Shown here: piece by piece, positions 31,501 through 40,300 of the stretch
Layout of the letters: the number at the start of each line of letters is the position of its first letter
Position numbering within the stretch: position 1 is the first letter of the stretch
NCBI RefSeq assembly: GCF_036850765.1
Contig: NC_089496.1
Span: forward strand, 46,862,113 to 46,926,112
Length of the DNA: 64,000 nt
DNA from: Saccopteryx bilineata
Lineage: Eukaryota; Chordata; Mammalia; Chiroptera; Emballonuridae
Reading direction: 5' to 3'
Program-made: the position numbers and the translations under genes
The notes under the pieces: model-generated
Seen by the model: only the letters and a program-made list of their open reading frames with translations
Database searches by the model: none
Told to the model about the DNA's origin: nothing

Positions 31501-31933
31501 TTCTAGGTCTGATTTTTATAATAAAAAGTAACTGCTCTATCTTGACTACATGTTTTCAGTAAAACCTTCAAAGGTTTTCTTATATAAGATTGGCATTAAA
31601 GAACTGTGTTTCCCCCAAGAAGGAAAGATATTTCGGGGGGGTTTTTTTAGAGAGAGAAAATTTGGTGATGCTACCTTTCCTGCCCGTGGCGTAGGTGGGT
31701 GGGCTCTTTATTGTTTTACCTGCAGGGTATACTTACGTGGAGTGAAATAAAGAGCCATCCTTTTCTAAGTAGCCTTCATAGTGGACCAACATCAAATCGC
31801 CCCCTTTGGTCTTGCGATGGCAGATGAAGGGCTTCTGGAGCACTTCGACCTTCACTTCTGGCTCAGGGATCAGAGCCCCACTCAGAGAAGTGACTAACAG
31901 AGTCAGCATCGAGTTCCACAAGAAAAGCCTCAT
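20359..31933 (-). CDS. FKBP14: FKBP14, ER-lumen peptidyl-prolyl isomerase FKBP22 (complete, 4 exons)
   Basis: Joined exons give 636 nt: 211 residues plus stop, the length I know for mammalian FKBP14. Order: signal peptide (about 1-19), FKBP isomerase domain (about 40-135) with VHYEGYL, GWDQGL and GYG motifs, then two EF hands (loops 148-159 and 192-203), and C-terminal HDEL for ER retrieval. C38 and C96 match the known disulfide pair. N176-E-S is a glycosylation sequon. FHST replaces the FDSS of FKBP12, as in this family. The start is ATG 31931-31933, directly before the hydrophobic MRLFLWN signal. The protein catalyses proline isomerisation during collagen folding; human loss causes kyphoscoliotic Ehlers-Danlos syndrome. 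FKBP7 is the close paralogue, but neighbouring PLEKHA8 and the sequence favour FKBP14. Confidence 0.97.
20637..21170. mobile_element. Unclassified interspersed element with 16-bp spaced GGTCGTAA motifs
   Basis: GGTCGTAA occurs at 20671, 20687, 21120, 21136 and 21152, each neighbour exactly 16 bp apart at both ends. On the left, CTCAACTTACGACC (20637-20650) and GGTCGTAAGTTGAG (20687-20700) are perfect inverted repeats. The ends are thus inverted relative to each other around an AT-rich middle. There is no coding frame. This suggests a non-autonomous DNA transposon with subterminal repeats. I cannot name the family. It lies in FKBP14 intron 3, about 120 bp before exon 4. Confidence 0.6.
21256..21638 (+). 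mobile_element. Bat SINE (GGCCCTGGCCGG form) in FKBP14 intron 3
   Basis: Flanks CTTTTGCTA (21247-21255) and CTTTCGCTA (21639-21647). Full length and antisense to FKBP14. The tail is (A)nCAAACAAGC-interrupted. Confidence 0.95.
22200..22960 (+). mobile_element. Old LINE-1 3' end split by a SINE
   Basis: After the SINE, ATATAGCAGGATGCCAAGTA and GTATTTGCATAAAGAAATAC follow L1M 3' phrasing. The left part before 22265 is less certain. Confidence 0.5.
22265..22651 (-). mobile_element. Diverged bat SINE, reverse orientation
   Basis: T-run 22265-22277 is the tail. The body has many CTCAAGCCAGCAACC phrases, including an extra internal duplication of the CAACCTTGGGCTCAAGCCAG unit near 22451-22485. TGAAACT(A/C)T..GGA flanks suggest the target site. 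Confidence 0.85.
23530..23738 (-). mobile_element. Short bat SINE, reverse orientation, 11-bp duplication
   Basis: CTATGTTTCTT at 23519-23529 and 23739-23749. It is in the same orientation as FKBP14 transcription. Confidence 0.93.
23994..24297 (+). mobile_element. Bat SINE close to the FKBP14 exon 3 splice donor
   Basis: ACATTTTCT is repeated at 23985-23993 and 24298-24306. It is antisense to FKBP14. In transcript terms its end lies about 40 nt downstream of the exon 3 donor. Its body has an internal A-run at 24084-24098 replacing part of the usual sequence. Confidence 0.93.
24349..24476 (-). CDS. FKBP14: FKBP14 coding exon 3
   Basis: 128 nt, residues 117-159. Ends the FKBP domain ([16 protein letters not shown]) and opens the first EF hand, loop [12 protein letters not shown]. 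Loop position 11 is His (H158), where I remember Asp in human; this position does not bind calcium directly. The donor GTGACC is weaker than usual. A SINE sits about 40 bp inside the following intron. Confidence 0.95.
24477..26146 (-). other. FKBP14: FKBP14 intron 2, mostly unique, with a MIR fragment
   Basis: A MIR-like core lies at about 24925-25060 (CTCAGTTTCCCAATCTGTAA). An A-rich AAAACAAAAC stretch lies at 25265-25290. Otherwise nothing recognised up to the mariner element. Confidence 0.5.
26149..26735 (-). mobile_element. Mariner/Tc1-type transposon, internally deleted, long inverted repeats
   Basis: Termini CAGTGTGTC..GACACACTG are flanked by TA (26147-26148 and 26736-26737). Inverted repeats of about 105 bp (26149-26254 and 26631-26735) match at roughly nine of ten bases. 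On the minus strand, a 98-codon frame 26584 to 26288 encodes a helix-turn-helix-like N-terminus with a [18 protein letters not shown] linker, typical of Tc1/mariner transposases. The first codon is GTG here, and the catalytic region is absent: the frame runs almost straight into the left repeat. The copy cannot make active transposase. It lies in FKBP14 intron 2. Confidence 0.85.
26589..26613 (-). promoter_or_regulatory. CRE-like and NRF1-like sites inside the mariner element
   Basis: TTACGTCA (26589-26596) is a CRE/ATF-type site. TGCGCATGCGCA (26602-26613) is a perfect palindromic match to the NRF1 consensus. Both lie between the right inverted repeat and the transposase frame, the position of a transposon promoter. 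Confidence 0.5.
26830..27130 (-). mobile_element. Possible old LINE-1 fragment
   Basis: ATTTAAGTTGGTTCCGATTT then TTTTGCCATTAGACACAACA resembles the complement of L1M 3' sequence. Diverged; low certainty. Confidence 0.4.
27480..28040 (+). mobile_element. Old LINE-1 3' end, interrupted by a SINE
   Basis: GTTCTAGAGGTGGAAAGTGG, TAATGCCACTGGATGGTACA and, after the SINE, GTAAATATTATGTTATGTAT follow the L1M 3' UTR. A CA repeat (28018-28035) closes it. Confidence 0.65.
27637..27981 (+). mobile_element. Bat SINE, GCCTGACCAGGCGG form, in LINE-1
   Basis: GTCAAATGG (27628-27636) and GTCAATGG (27982-27989) flank it. The tail is (AAAC)n. It sits in FKBP14 intron 2, antisense. Confidence 0.93.
28266..28417 (-). 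CDS. FKBP14: FKBP14 coding exon 2
   Basis: 152 nt, residues 66-117, from [10 protein letters not shown] to GYGKEGK. Acceptor TTTCTGTTGCAG and donor GTAAGA. It carries the isomerase core [13 protein letters not shown] and C96. Human has K where this copy has R in EALRGW, as far as I recall. Confidence 0.96.
28550..28573. repeat. (CA)n microsatellite with CG-rich start
   Basis: TGTGCGCGCGCG changes into CACACA over about 35 bp, 140 bp upstream (in transcript terms) of FKBP14 exon 2. Alternating purine-pyrimidine of this kind can adopt Z-DNA. Confidence 0.85.
28593..28707 (+). mobile_element. 5'-truncated bat SINE with 15-bp duplication
   Basis: CTTTATAGTGTAATT is repeated perfectly at 28577-28591 and 28708-28722. 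The element lacks its tRNA head and starts at GGGCTTGCCTGG, so reverse transcription stopped early. Confidence 0.92.
28735..28917 (-). mobile_element. Older tRNA-derived SINE, reverse orientation
   Basis: Minus strand begins GCCCTGGTTGGGTAGCTCAG, resembling the element at 1690-1880. ACTG(C/T)(C/T)CATATTT flanks. Diverged. Confidence 0.75.
28990..29170 (+). repeat. MIR SINE
   Basis: TGAGCATTTACCATATACTA, ATGAGGTAAGTACCATTGTT and CCCATTGTACAGATGAGGAA follow the MIR order. It is relatively complete, and lies in FKBP14 intron 1. Confidence 0.85.
29353..29524 (+). mobile_element. Short bat SINE, 13-bp duplication
   Basis: AAGACTGCCTACA at 29340-29352 and 29525-29537, perfect. It is in FKBP14 intron 1, antisense. 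Confidence 0.95.
29538..30337 (-). other. FKBP14: FKBP14 intron 1, nothing recognised
   Basis: Unique-looking DNA. A GC-richer patch at 29560-29830 has short frames with no recognisable product. Confidence 0.45.
30352..30765 (+). mobile_element. Longest bat SINE copy (GGCCCTGGCCGG form)
   Basis: AAAATGCAAAT at 30338-30348 and 30766-30776. It carries an extra CGCCCCTGGTGGGCAGAG-type unit and a C-rich CCCCACCCCC run (about 30461-30480). It is close to what a full consensus should look like. Confidence 0.95.
30777..31730 (-). other. FKBP14: FKBP14 intron 1, proximal part
   Basis: Single-copy-looking DNA next to exon 1, with a short MIR-like tail near 30985-31025. No gene or regulatory element can be supported. 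Confidence 0.45.
31737..31933 (-). CDS. FKBP14: FKBP14 coding exon 1
   Basis: Encodes residues 1-65 and two bases of codon 66: signal peptide and the first half of the FKBP fold including C38 (FICHRK). The donor is GTAAGT (31731-31736). The frame stays open upstream to an in-frame ATG at 31988-31990, which would add 19 residues ahead of the signal peptide. Confidence 0.95.
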
Positions 31934-32450
31934 GTTGCTGGAGCAGGAAAAAAGTTTCTGAAAAAACCGAGAAAGGACCCCGGACCTCATAGAGTTAAGA
32001 ATGTAGTTGAAGGCTTAAGGACAACAGCCTCGGGCAAGTTCATGGCTCTCCCTTCCTAGCAGACGTGGCACATTCACCATCCGCAACTTTCCCACGCACT
32101 GCCAACTCTCCTCTAAAGAGTTAAACCAAAACCCGGGCCGGAGTGGCTCTTACAACGTGGTCGCCCAGGAAATACGGCCTCCCGTTGGCTTGCAGTGTTG
32201 TCCCTCAAGCGCCTCTCAAGCCAATGACACTACAAGCATGCAATTTACAGCCCGCCGGGCCAGAGTCGCGCTGCTGCAAACCACCAGGAGTGGTCCTAGA
32301 GCCCGGCCGATTCTAGAAGTCCACAACCTCGAACCTGGGGAGAAGTGGGGCGCGGAGCTAACCGGAAACTCCCCCGACCGATTTACACGTGTAAATACCC
32401 GGGCTGCGAGTGCTGGGAAGAGTCCTGGGGCCTTGTGAAAAAACGGTAGA
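31934..32450 (-). promoter_or_regulatory. FKBP14: FKBP14 5' leader and promoter region
   Basis: Moderately CpG-rich from about 32150 to 32420, directly upstream of the FKBP14 start codon on the minus strand. No TATA box is evident. The transcription start is not determined. The 5' leader includes an in-frame ATG at 31988-31990 with no stop before the signal peptide start. Confidence 0.55.
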
Positions 32451-33849
32451 GGTTTCCGGAAATACTGCTTTATTCTCCCCGTAAATAAGAAGCCCCCAGG
32501 ATTGCACAATCTAAGACTCCTGCTATTGCTTATTATTTAACTTACGGTATACATGATAAAGACTTAACACAGCTGTCGGGCTCACAAAGCGCGTTCCAGT
32601 GCGTGAACCGTACTACATTACCAGTTAGGCAGGTTCTTTTATCCCATATAAAGATTAAGCATATTTAAATTAAACAAGATTAAGGGTCCTGCTTAAGGTT
32701 ATTCAGCCCCAAAGCTGTTGAGCTCCGCCTTCCAACCAGGTTTTTTGATGAATTCTACAACACCGCATAAACTTTAAGTATGGCTACTAATAATGTACCT
32801 ACCACTTAGGTGTTCTCCCTGTACAAGGACAATTAGTAACTTCTATCGAGAATAAGCACGTGCACACCCCGCTTTAAAGAAGAAAGAGAATCCCATAGGC
32901 TTATCTTAGTTTAAAATGTTTTAACTTTACATTTACAGTCTAATTCAAAAACAATGCATGTTCATTATAGTCGATTTCGAAGAAACTGGAAATCACTAAA
33001 GTAGGGTTTCCAATTAGAATGCAGAAACTGAATTAAATATGAATTTCAGACAAAACAACATACTGTTGTGTTTTCATTTGCTAAACACAGCAACGTTAAC
33101 ACTAAAGAAAAATAAAGGGGGAGGGGAAGATCGTCTTTAACGCCACCGTTCGCAAATAATCTTAACATCTTGCTGCATACCTCTGACATATGCCTAATGT
33201 AATTTGGATCACATTGTACACTTTGTTTCGTAACCTGATCTTTCCGCTCTATTGCAAGAATGTAATTTGCAAGAATGCAATTTACAGTCCCGCTGGAGCA
33301 GGAATCGCCGGGAGGCGAATCGCTTCCCCTGCTCGAGTATCCTTAGCAGAGAAATTTCTCACACTTTCATATGCAAAGGAATTCCCTCGGGATCTTGCCG
33401 ATTTCGATTATGGAGGTCTGGGCTAGAGGCAAGATTCTGAAATTCTGACAAGCTCCTCGGTGATGCCAGGGTTGCTGACCGTGGACTGCATCTCCGGTAG
33501 ACAGGCCTTAAAATTTTGACAACATTCTTGACACTAGCCACACAGCATTCTATCGTGAAATTCCCATCGTCTCAGTAAGCCCTGTTGTTGGGTACGTCGA
33601 GTGTGTGGGATCAATGGGACAGACAGCCTTGAGTTCGACGGGGGACTAGAACTCAGGGGCCAACGTTAACTTTCAACATCGGGAGGTGGGCTCCGACCCA
33701 TCTACAGCACCATTAACAGTCAGGAGCGTGCCACACACTTGTCCCAGCGGCTCCCCTCCTTTTTAACCCAGCCCTGTCTCCCCAGCAAGCCGCCCAGGAC
33801 TCAATTTCCCTGCGGGCCTCTCTGGCTCCGTCAGCTCCACCCTCGTCGT
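32451..33849. other. Interval between the FKBP14 and PLEKHA8 promoters
   Basis: AT-rich, no repeats recognised. TTGCAAGAATG(C/T)AAT occurs twice in tandem near 33252-33282. With about 2.3 kb between start codons, the two genes form a divergent pair. Confidence 0.5.
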
Positions 33850-34271
33850 CGCCGCCAAATCCCGGAGTGGATTTTTGGGAACGTGCGCGCGAGCGGTGCA
33901 CTGGGCCTGCGCGAGTGAGCCCCGGGCCCGGCGGGCCGAAGACTCAGCGCGTGGTGGCGCCGCCAGCGCCGGGCTGCCTCACTGGCAGCGCTTTGGATGC
34001 TGCAGCCGCCGCTCCGGCCCACCCAGGGTCCTAGCCCGCTGGCGGAGGCGCGCCAGCCCCTGTCGTGTCCTCACGTGCCCAGGCCACCGCAGTCACCCCG
34101 CCCCCGGGCCGACTATGTGAGACCGGCCGGGCGTCCCCGCACTGGGCCCGGGCGCCGGGAGTGGGCGGCTCGGCAGCGCCCGGCGATGGCCCTGCTGCCG
34201 GAGCTCGTCGCTTCCTGGGGCCTGGAGCAGTGAGGGGCTGGCGAGCGAGGGGCGAAGGGGCCGCTGGCGCC
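33850..34271 (+). promoter_or_regulatory. PLEKHA8: CpG island and 5' leader of PLEKHA8
   Basis: Dense CpG continuing into exon 1, with GC boxes CCCCGCCCCC (about 34097-34106) and GTGGGCGGC (34161-34169, an Sp1/EGR1-type site) and no TATA box. The start site should fall in here. The leader contains a minimal ATG-TGA at 34115-34120 and a 15-codon upstream frame (separate entry). Confidence 0.65.
34186..34233 (+). promoter_or_regulatory. PLEKHA8: Upstream ORF in the PLEKHA8 leader
   Basis: ATG 34186 has G at -3 and G at +4, a strong Kozak context, and encodes MALLPELVASWGLEQ before TGA at 34231-34233. It is out of frame with the main ATG and ends 38 nt before it. If the transcript starts upstream of 34186, scanning ribosomes should meet it first and it would dampen main-frame translation. 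Confidence 0.5.
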
Positions 34272-34311
34272 ATGGAGGGGGTGCTGTACAAGTGGACCAA
34301 CTATCTGAGCG
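34272..34311 (+). CDS. PLEKHA8: PLEKHA8 exon 1 (coding part)
   Basis: 40 nt, residues 1-13 plus the first base of G14, donor GTGAGT. ATG 34272 has G at -3 and +4. The upstream frame has no stop back to about 34065 but contains no in-frame ATG, so this start is favoured. Confidence 0.95.
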
Positions 34312-37300
34312 GTGAGTGGGGGGCGCGCCTGCGGCCCCCGGGCCTTTGTCTGCGCAGCTGGAGGGCGACGCGGGACGCGCCCCCTGGGGGGCAGGGTCGC
34401 CGCCCCTGCAGGGACCGTGGAGACTCGTGCGGACCCGGCCTATTTCCCCAAAGCGCCTCACCGACAGGACAGTGTCCCCCGTGCTGTAGGGACACATTCC
34501 GCTGTTGGGGCTGGGTGAGGGTAGTAGCTGCCCTTTCGCTTCAAGGAAACCCCGGAATCCTGAGATTGGGGTGACTTGAAAGGCACGATGCCCTCGGCGT
34601 CAGCGGGAGCGCGGCGCTGAATCCTGGCGGAGGAGCTGATCTTGCCTGGCCAGCAGATGGCTGGGACGTTTCAAATCACTGCCCAGTGTAACCGGGAATT
34701 CCAGAGGGAAAGGCCCTTTTTCAAACAAGGTCCCCAGTGCCAACACTTTTCCTTTGTCACCTTTAGATTCGTCCGCATGCAGACCTCGAGTTCCATCGCA
34801 ACAGTTGCAGAAGTCCGAGATTTGCTCCAGGCTTTGGTTTCCTCCTCACTGGGCATTTCTTTTTGTTTTACAGACTCAGAAAGTACCATACAATCAATCA
34901 ATGCAAATATTAGCTATTGTTTTCTTGTGCTGCTGAGCAGAATGGCTTAAAAATAGTAGCCCACCCCTTTCCAATTTGTGGAAGTACTTTCTTCGTATCT
35001 TGAGATTATGACTATTCTTCAGCTGTGAATATGATTCAGAATAAGCTTTTTTTTTTTTTCATTTGTGCAGCCAGTATTTGATATAAAAAAAAAAAAACAA
35101 CCTCTGTATGCTGACACTTTTTTTGGAATTAAAAAGGCGCTAGGCACTTTTTTTGGAATTAATCTTTTTATTATGGGAAATAAGCTAGGCACTTTTAATT
35201 CTAATAGCAATGTATGTTTGAAACCAGAAATATTCCCAGTGTCTTCTAGAGTCGGGGAGATATATTTTCCCATCCTTATTGGACAGTTTTTTAAAGGTTG
35301 TAGTGTGGTGATGCTCTGGGGGTTTTTAGGGACAGCTGTGTCCGGGAGGATTAGTTGGTGTAGTGACTTTGATGAGGTTACACAGCACAGCGAGTGCACC
35401 TGTTGGGTGTACCCACAGTCTCTTTCCTGTGCAGAGTGTGGTTAGCTGTGAGTTCCCTGTATGTTTCCTGTAATCATTAGTGGAGACTGAGTGAGGAGTG
35501 GTGTTTTAGAAGACCTGTCATTTTCTTCAAGGACCTTCATTGATGTCAAGCGATTACATTAGGTATGGCGAACTCATGGCTGGACTTCCAGGACATGTCA
35601 GAGGCTGATTAACACTCTACCAGCCTAAAGGGAGATGTTTGATCAGGTAGTTTTCCTTTGCAGTTGTCTTCAAGCTCTGAGATGTATGGATCTTATGCCT
35701 TTAATAAAATTTAGTAGCTGGTCTTTCACCCCTTTACATCACACGTGCTTTTTAACTTTTTTTCTTTTATCCTCAATATTCTTCCTTCTTTTTCTCCAGC
35801 TCCCGCCCCCCCTTTTTTTTCTCTCTCTCTCTCCTTTCTAATTCTTCTCTCTGTATAGACAGTTCAGTTTGTTGGTACAGCTCCTACTTTTGAGTCATGG
35901 AATGCCTTTTATCCTTTTCTGGCTGGTTTTTGTGCTATCCTTCAATAGAGCAAGATTTCTCTAGAAGGATCTTTTGGACTCTTTCTCACGTGATGGCTGT
36001 ACCATCTGCTCTGAGCCTACTTGTTTCTTCTTCTCCAAGTAAGAGGAGTTAGTTCTGAGTGATGCCAGGGTGAAGCCCCTAAGAAGAGAGGTGCTGGAGT
36101 CATGGTCCTCACACCCGCTGCTCGTTCCGTTAGCCACGGGCTGCCCGTTGTGGGCACACTGCTTATAGAAGCCTGTCACAACACTGGGTTCTTCTCCTGG
36201 ATATGCTTAGAGTTATGGATCCACACTTTCTATTACATTAGGAGGTAAATTCAATTTGGAAAGGAGCAGTGATAACCTGGGAAGAGCAAATGCATTCGTG
36301 TTCCTTCCGCCCTCCTGTGTGAGTTTGTCTCCCCAAAAGCACATTGTGTGAATGTTGATGACAAGCTTGGATGGAAGACATCATGACATTCTCTTCTTCT
36401 GAAGCTCATTTATAAAAATGACATTTTTTTATTTCTTACAGTTTTACACAGAGTAACTTTAAAATCCACGTAATCCCAAGTCCAAGTTTTTGTTCATTCG
36501 GAGTTTTTCTGCAAAGGGAGTATATAATATAACCATCTGTAGTTTGTGTATTCTGTCGTGCTCATGGCTGGATATGGAATGCCCTGCGTCCAGTTGGAAT
36601 GGTGAAGTTAGGAAATCAGATTAGCAGCTACTATAATCCTTTGAATCCTTGGAGCATGTTGTTAATGTCCTTCACCACCTACTCTGAGCTGGGCGCAGGA
36701 TAAGCCCCTTTGGACAGGACAGACACAGCCCCTGCCTTCCTTGAGTTTACGGTCAGGAGTTTGGGGGAGAAGGACTTTCACTGGATAAGGCATAAGAAGC
36801 ATATTGCAAGTGTGTGTGACATGGGGAGAGGGGAAAGGAGAGGCTCTCCAGGCTGTTGGGGAAGGCTTCTTTGAAGGAAAGATGCGAGATAGCCTGACTG
36901 ATAAATGGAACTAGCCAGGGACCCGGGTGGGGAGGCCAAGGCGGAGTGCCCTTGGAGGCTGTGAGGAAGAGCTTTCTGGGCGCCGGGAAACCACAGGCCC
37001 CCCTCTCCCTCTGCTTTATTTACTAAACGCTAAAAAATTTTAAAAAGCCAAGAAAATAAAATATGAATAGAAACCTAAAAAAAAGGAAAGAAAGAAAAGA
37101 AAACCCACATGGCTGGAGATCTGAGAAAAGTGAGGCTCCAACAGGGGTGGATGGGAGACTTGGTGCTGTAGGCTGCTTTAGAGACTGTGGAGTGATTGTG
37201 TGCGTGTGTGCATGCATGCATATGCACGTGCGTGTGAGCAGGAGAAGATTGTTTAAAAGTTTAAAGCTTACCTTGGCTGCATTTTTGTATTTTGCTAAAT

Positions 37301-40300
37301 AATGTAGTTGTTTTGTGAGTTTTGGGAGCTTCTCTTGCTTCTTAAACTAATAGGTATCAACATCAGTCCTTGAGAGTACCGTGAATGGCTCGCATGGGCC
37401 TACCACTGAAATACAGGAAGAGAAAGGAAGAAAAGCCTCTTTTCCTTAAGGCACTACACACACCCAGGTGCTCTGCGCCCCTCAGAGAAAAGTGGGAAAA
37501 CACTGCTTATGTGTATTTTCTTCAGCAGTTCTGAGCCAGCCTGCCTTGTGAGCCATTCTGGGATTAGTGTCAGCTCCTCTCTTCAGATATTAGAAGATTA
37601 AACCTGCGATGAAAAGGCGGGGGATTAGACGTTTCACAAACACCCGTACTATTGTGTGAGACATAGTGCTAGGCACTGGATGTTTGTAATTTGTATCTTT
37701 CAAGCCCGGAAAGTTAGTGGAGGGGTATTACGTGAGCATGGTTGACACGCATGCTCTCTAGGAGGACACTAGGCGAGGAGCCAGAGCCCTGCGGTCTGAT
37801 ACCAGCTGTCACTGCCTGCTGCAGTCAGTGGCACCAGCTCTGAGCGTTAATGTCTTCCTCTGTAAAAAAAAAAAAAAGAGAGAGAGAGAGAGATTTCTCA
37901 GTTAACATGTATAAGAATAATATAAAACTTCACACACATTTCAGGCCCTATTCTAAACACTTTACATAGATCAGCTCCTTCAGTCTTTATAGCAATTTTA
38001 GGAAGCCGTTGCCTTTATTCCCATTTTCCAGATGCAGACATTGAGACTCAGGGGAGGAACTGGCCCAAGGTCACCCGGTAAGTGGCTGCAGAGTCAGTTC
38101 TCCATTACACGATACTTTGAGAGGTTCTTCCTCCTTGGTCGTTATGTAACTCTAGCTGATTCATAAGGCACCTAGATCTAAAGTATGCTGACCTAGAACT
38201 GCCGGCTGTATTTGGGGGTGGCAGGCGGGGAGGAGCGAGGGAGCCAGGGAACTTCGCCCAGCGCTGTGCCCGTGTTTCAGTTTTCTGAGCTGGCTGCGAA
38301 CACTCTTCAGGTCTCTGCTGCCCACTCAGCAGATGCAAGGGCTGCCGCCTAAGCTCCCGCCAGCTGCGGGCTTCCTGGGCCCCCGGAGCAGGCTGGCCAT
38401 AAGCACGTTGCAGCACTGCATTCCAAAAATAACAAAGGCTTGCAGCATGCTGACCAGATGGTTGTCTGAGGAGGTGCTATCATTCTGCTCACCCCCTCCC
38501 ACCCGCTGGGCACACCTGGCATGCTGTGGGAACGCTGCCAAGAGGGTGTCTGGGACGTGAGTGATTCAGAGTGAGAATCTCCTGGTCTCACCGTCACCGG
38601 TCAGCCTTTTTGTTTGTTTGTTTGTTTGTTTTAACATCTTTATTGAGATAATGACACACCTGTCATAAATTTCACCCATTTAAAGTATGCTAGTTAGTAG
38701 CTTTTAGTATATTTAAAGAGTGCAACCATTGTCCTAATCAATTTTAAAACACTTGCTTTATCCCAAAAAGAGCACAGCAGCCGTTAGCAATCCCTGCCAG
38801 CCCACCCCGCTTGCCCTTGGCAACCACTCATCTGTCTGGATAAATTTGCTTCTTCTAGACATTTCATAGAAATGAAATCATACATTGCGTGGTTTTTCAT
38901 GGCTGGCTTCTTCCACCTAGCATAATGTTTTCTGGGCTCATAACTGTTGTAGCGTGTCTGAGTACATCGTTCCTTTTTATTAATAAACAATATGCTGTTG
39001 TATAGAGATACCATATTTTGTTTGTCTGTTCATCCATGGATGGACATTTGAATTGTTCTGTTGTGGGGGGGGATGCTTATAAAGTGTTTTCCACAGTGGC
39101 TGCACCATGTTACCTTCTTACCAGTAATGGACGACTCACATTCCTCCACATCCTCACCAACACTTGTTTCTACTGTCTTTGTTATCATGTCCATTCCAGT
39201 AAGTTGAAGTGGTTTTGATTTATATTTCCCTAATGGCTAATGACATTGATCATCTTTTCATGTGCTTTTTAGCCATCTATATGTCTTCTTTGGAGAAATG
39301 TCTGTTCATATCCTTTGTCCATTTGTTAATTGAGTTTATGCTTTCATTGTGGAACTGAGAGTTCTGTATTATGGATAGGAGTTTCTTATCAGGCATGACT
39401 TACAAATATTTTTTCTTATTATGTAGATTGTCTTTCACTTTCATGATGGAATCACTTGCAGCACAAATGTTTTTAATTTTGATGTCCAATTTGTCACTTT
39501 TTTATCTCGTGCTTTTTTTTTTAAGCTAGAGAGAGAGAGGAATGGAGAGAGATGAGAATTATCAACTCATAGTTGCATCACTTTTAGTTGTTCATTGATT
39601 GCTTCTTATATGTGCCTTAACTGGGGGTTCAAGCCGAGCTAGTGACCCCTTGCTCAAACCAACAACCTTGGCCTCAACCCAGCGGTAATGGGGCCAGTTT
39701 AAAATTTTTTTTTATTGATTGATTTTGAGAGAGAGAGAGAGGAGAGAGACAGGAAGCATCAACTCATAGTAGTTGCCTCCCGTGTGTGCCTTGACCAGGC
39801 AAGCCTAGGGTTTTGAACCGGTGACCTCAGCATTCCAGATCGACATTCATCCACTGCGCCACCACAGGTCAGGCAGGATCATTTTTTTGATGATCTTGTG
39901 CTCAAGCTGGCGACCTTGGGGTTTTGAACCTGGAACCTTAGTGTCCTGGATCAGTGTTCTATCCACTGCACCACCACCAGTCAGGCATATTTCTTGTGCT
40001 TTTAATCTCATGTATTAAACCATTGCCTAACCCAAGGTCATGAGGATTTACTCCTGTACTGTTTTTCTGAAATTTTTAATTTTATCTCTTACAGTTTTAG
40101 GTCTTATGTGTTTTGAGTTCATTTTTGTGTATGATGTAAAGGTACTTTCTTTGCACATATATCCAATGGTAAACTATTTTATTCCTGGTTTCAGTGACAG
40201 GGCTCTGGACCAGTGTATTTCAATGACCAAGGGCAGAAGCCCTGCGTTCAAATTTCTGCTCTGCAACTTACTAGTGCTGACACCTTGAGCAAGTACTTAC

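Larger units (their letters stand above)
38630..40190 (-). mobile_element. Old LINE-1, reverse orientation, split by nested SINEs
   Basis: Phrases such as TTGGCAACCACTCATCTGTC (near 38817), TATCCTTTGTCCATTTGTTA (39309) and, after the SINEs, CCATTGCCTAACCCAAGGTC (40020) are the complement of L1M ORF2 and 3' sequence. No open frame survives. Confidence 0.8.

Noticed and set aside
20359..31933. FKBP7 as the identity of the minus-strand gene
   Set aside because: The neighbour has a GLTP domain and so is PLEKHA8, whose partner is FKBP14. The 211-residue length and MRLFLWN start also fit FKBP14.
34065..34271. N-terminal extension of PLEKHA8 through the open upstream frame
   Set aside because: The frame is open but has no in-frame ATG, and the known protein starts MEGVLYKW at 34272.
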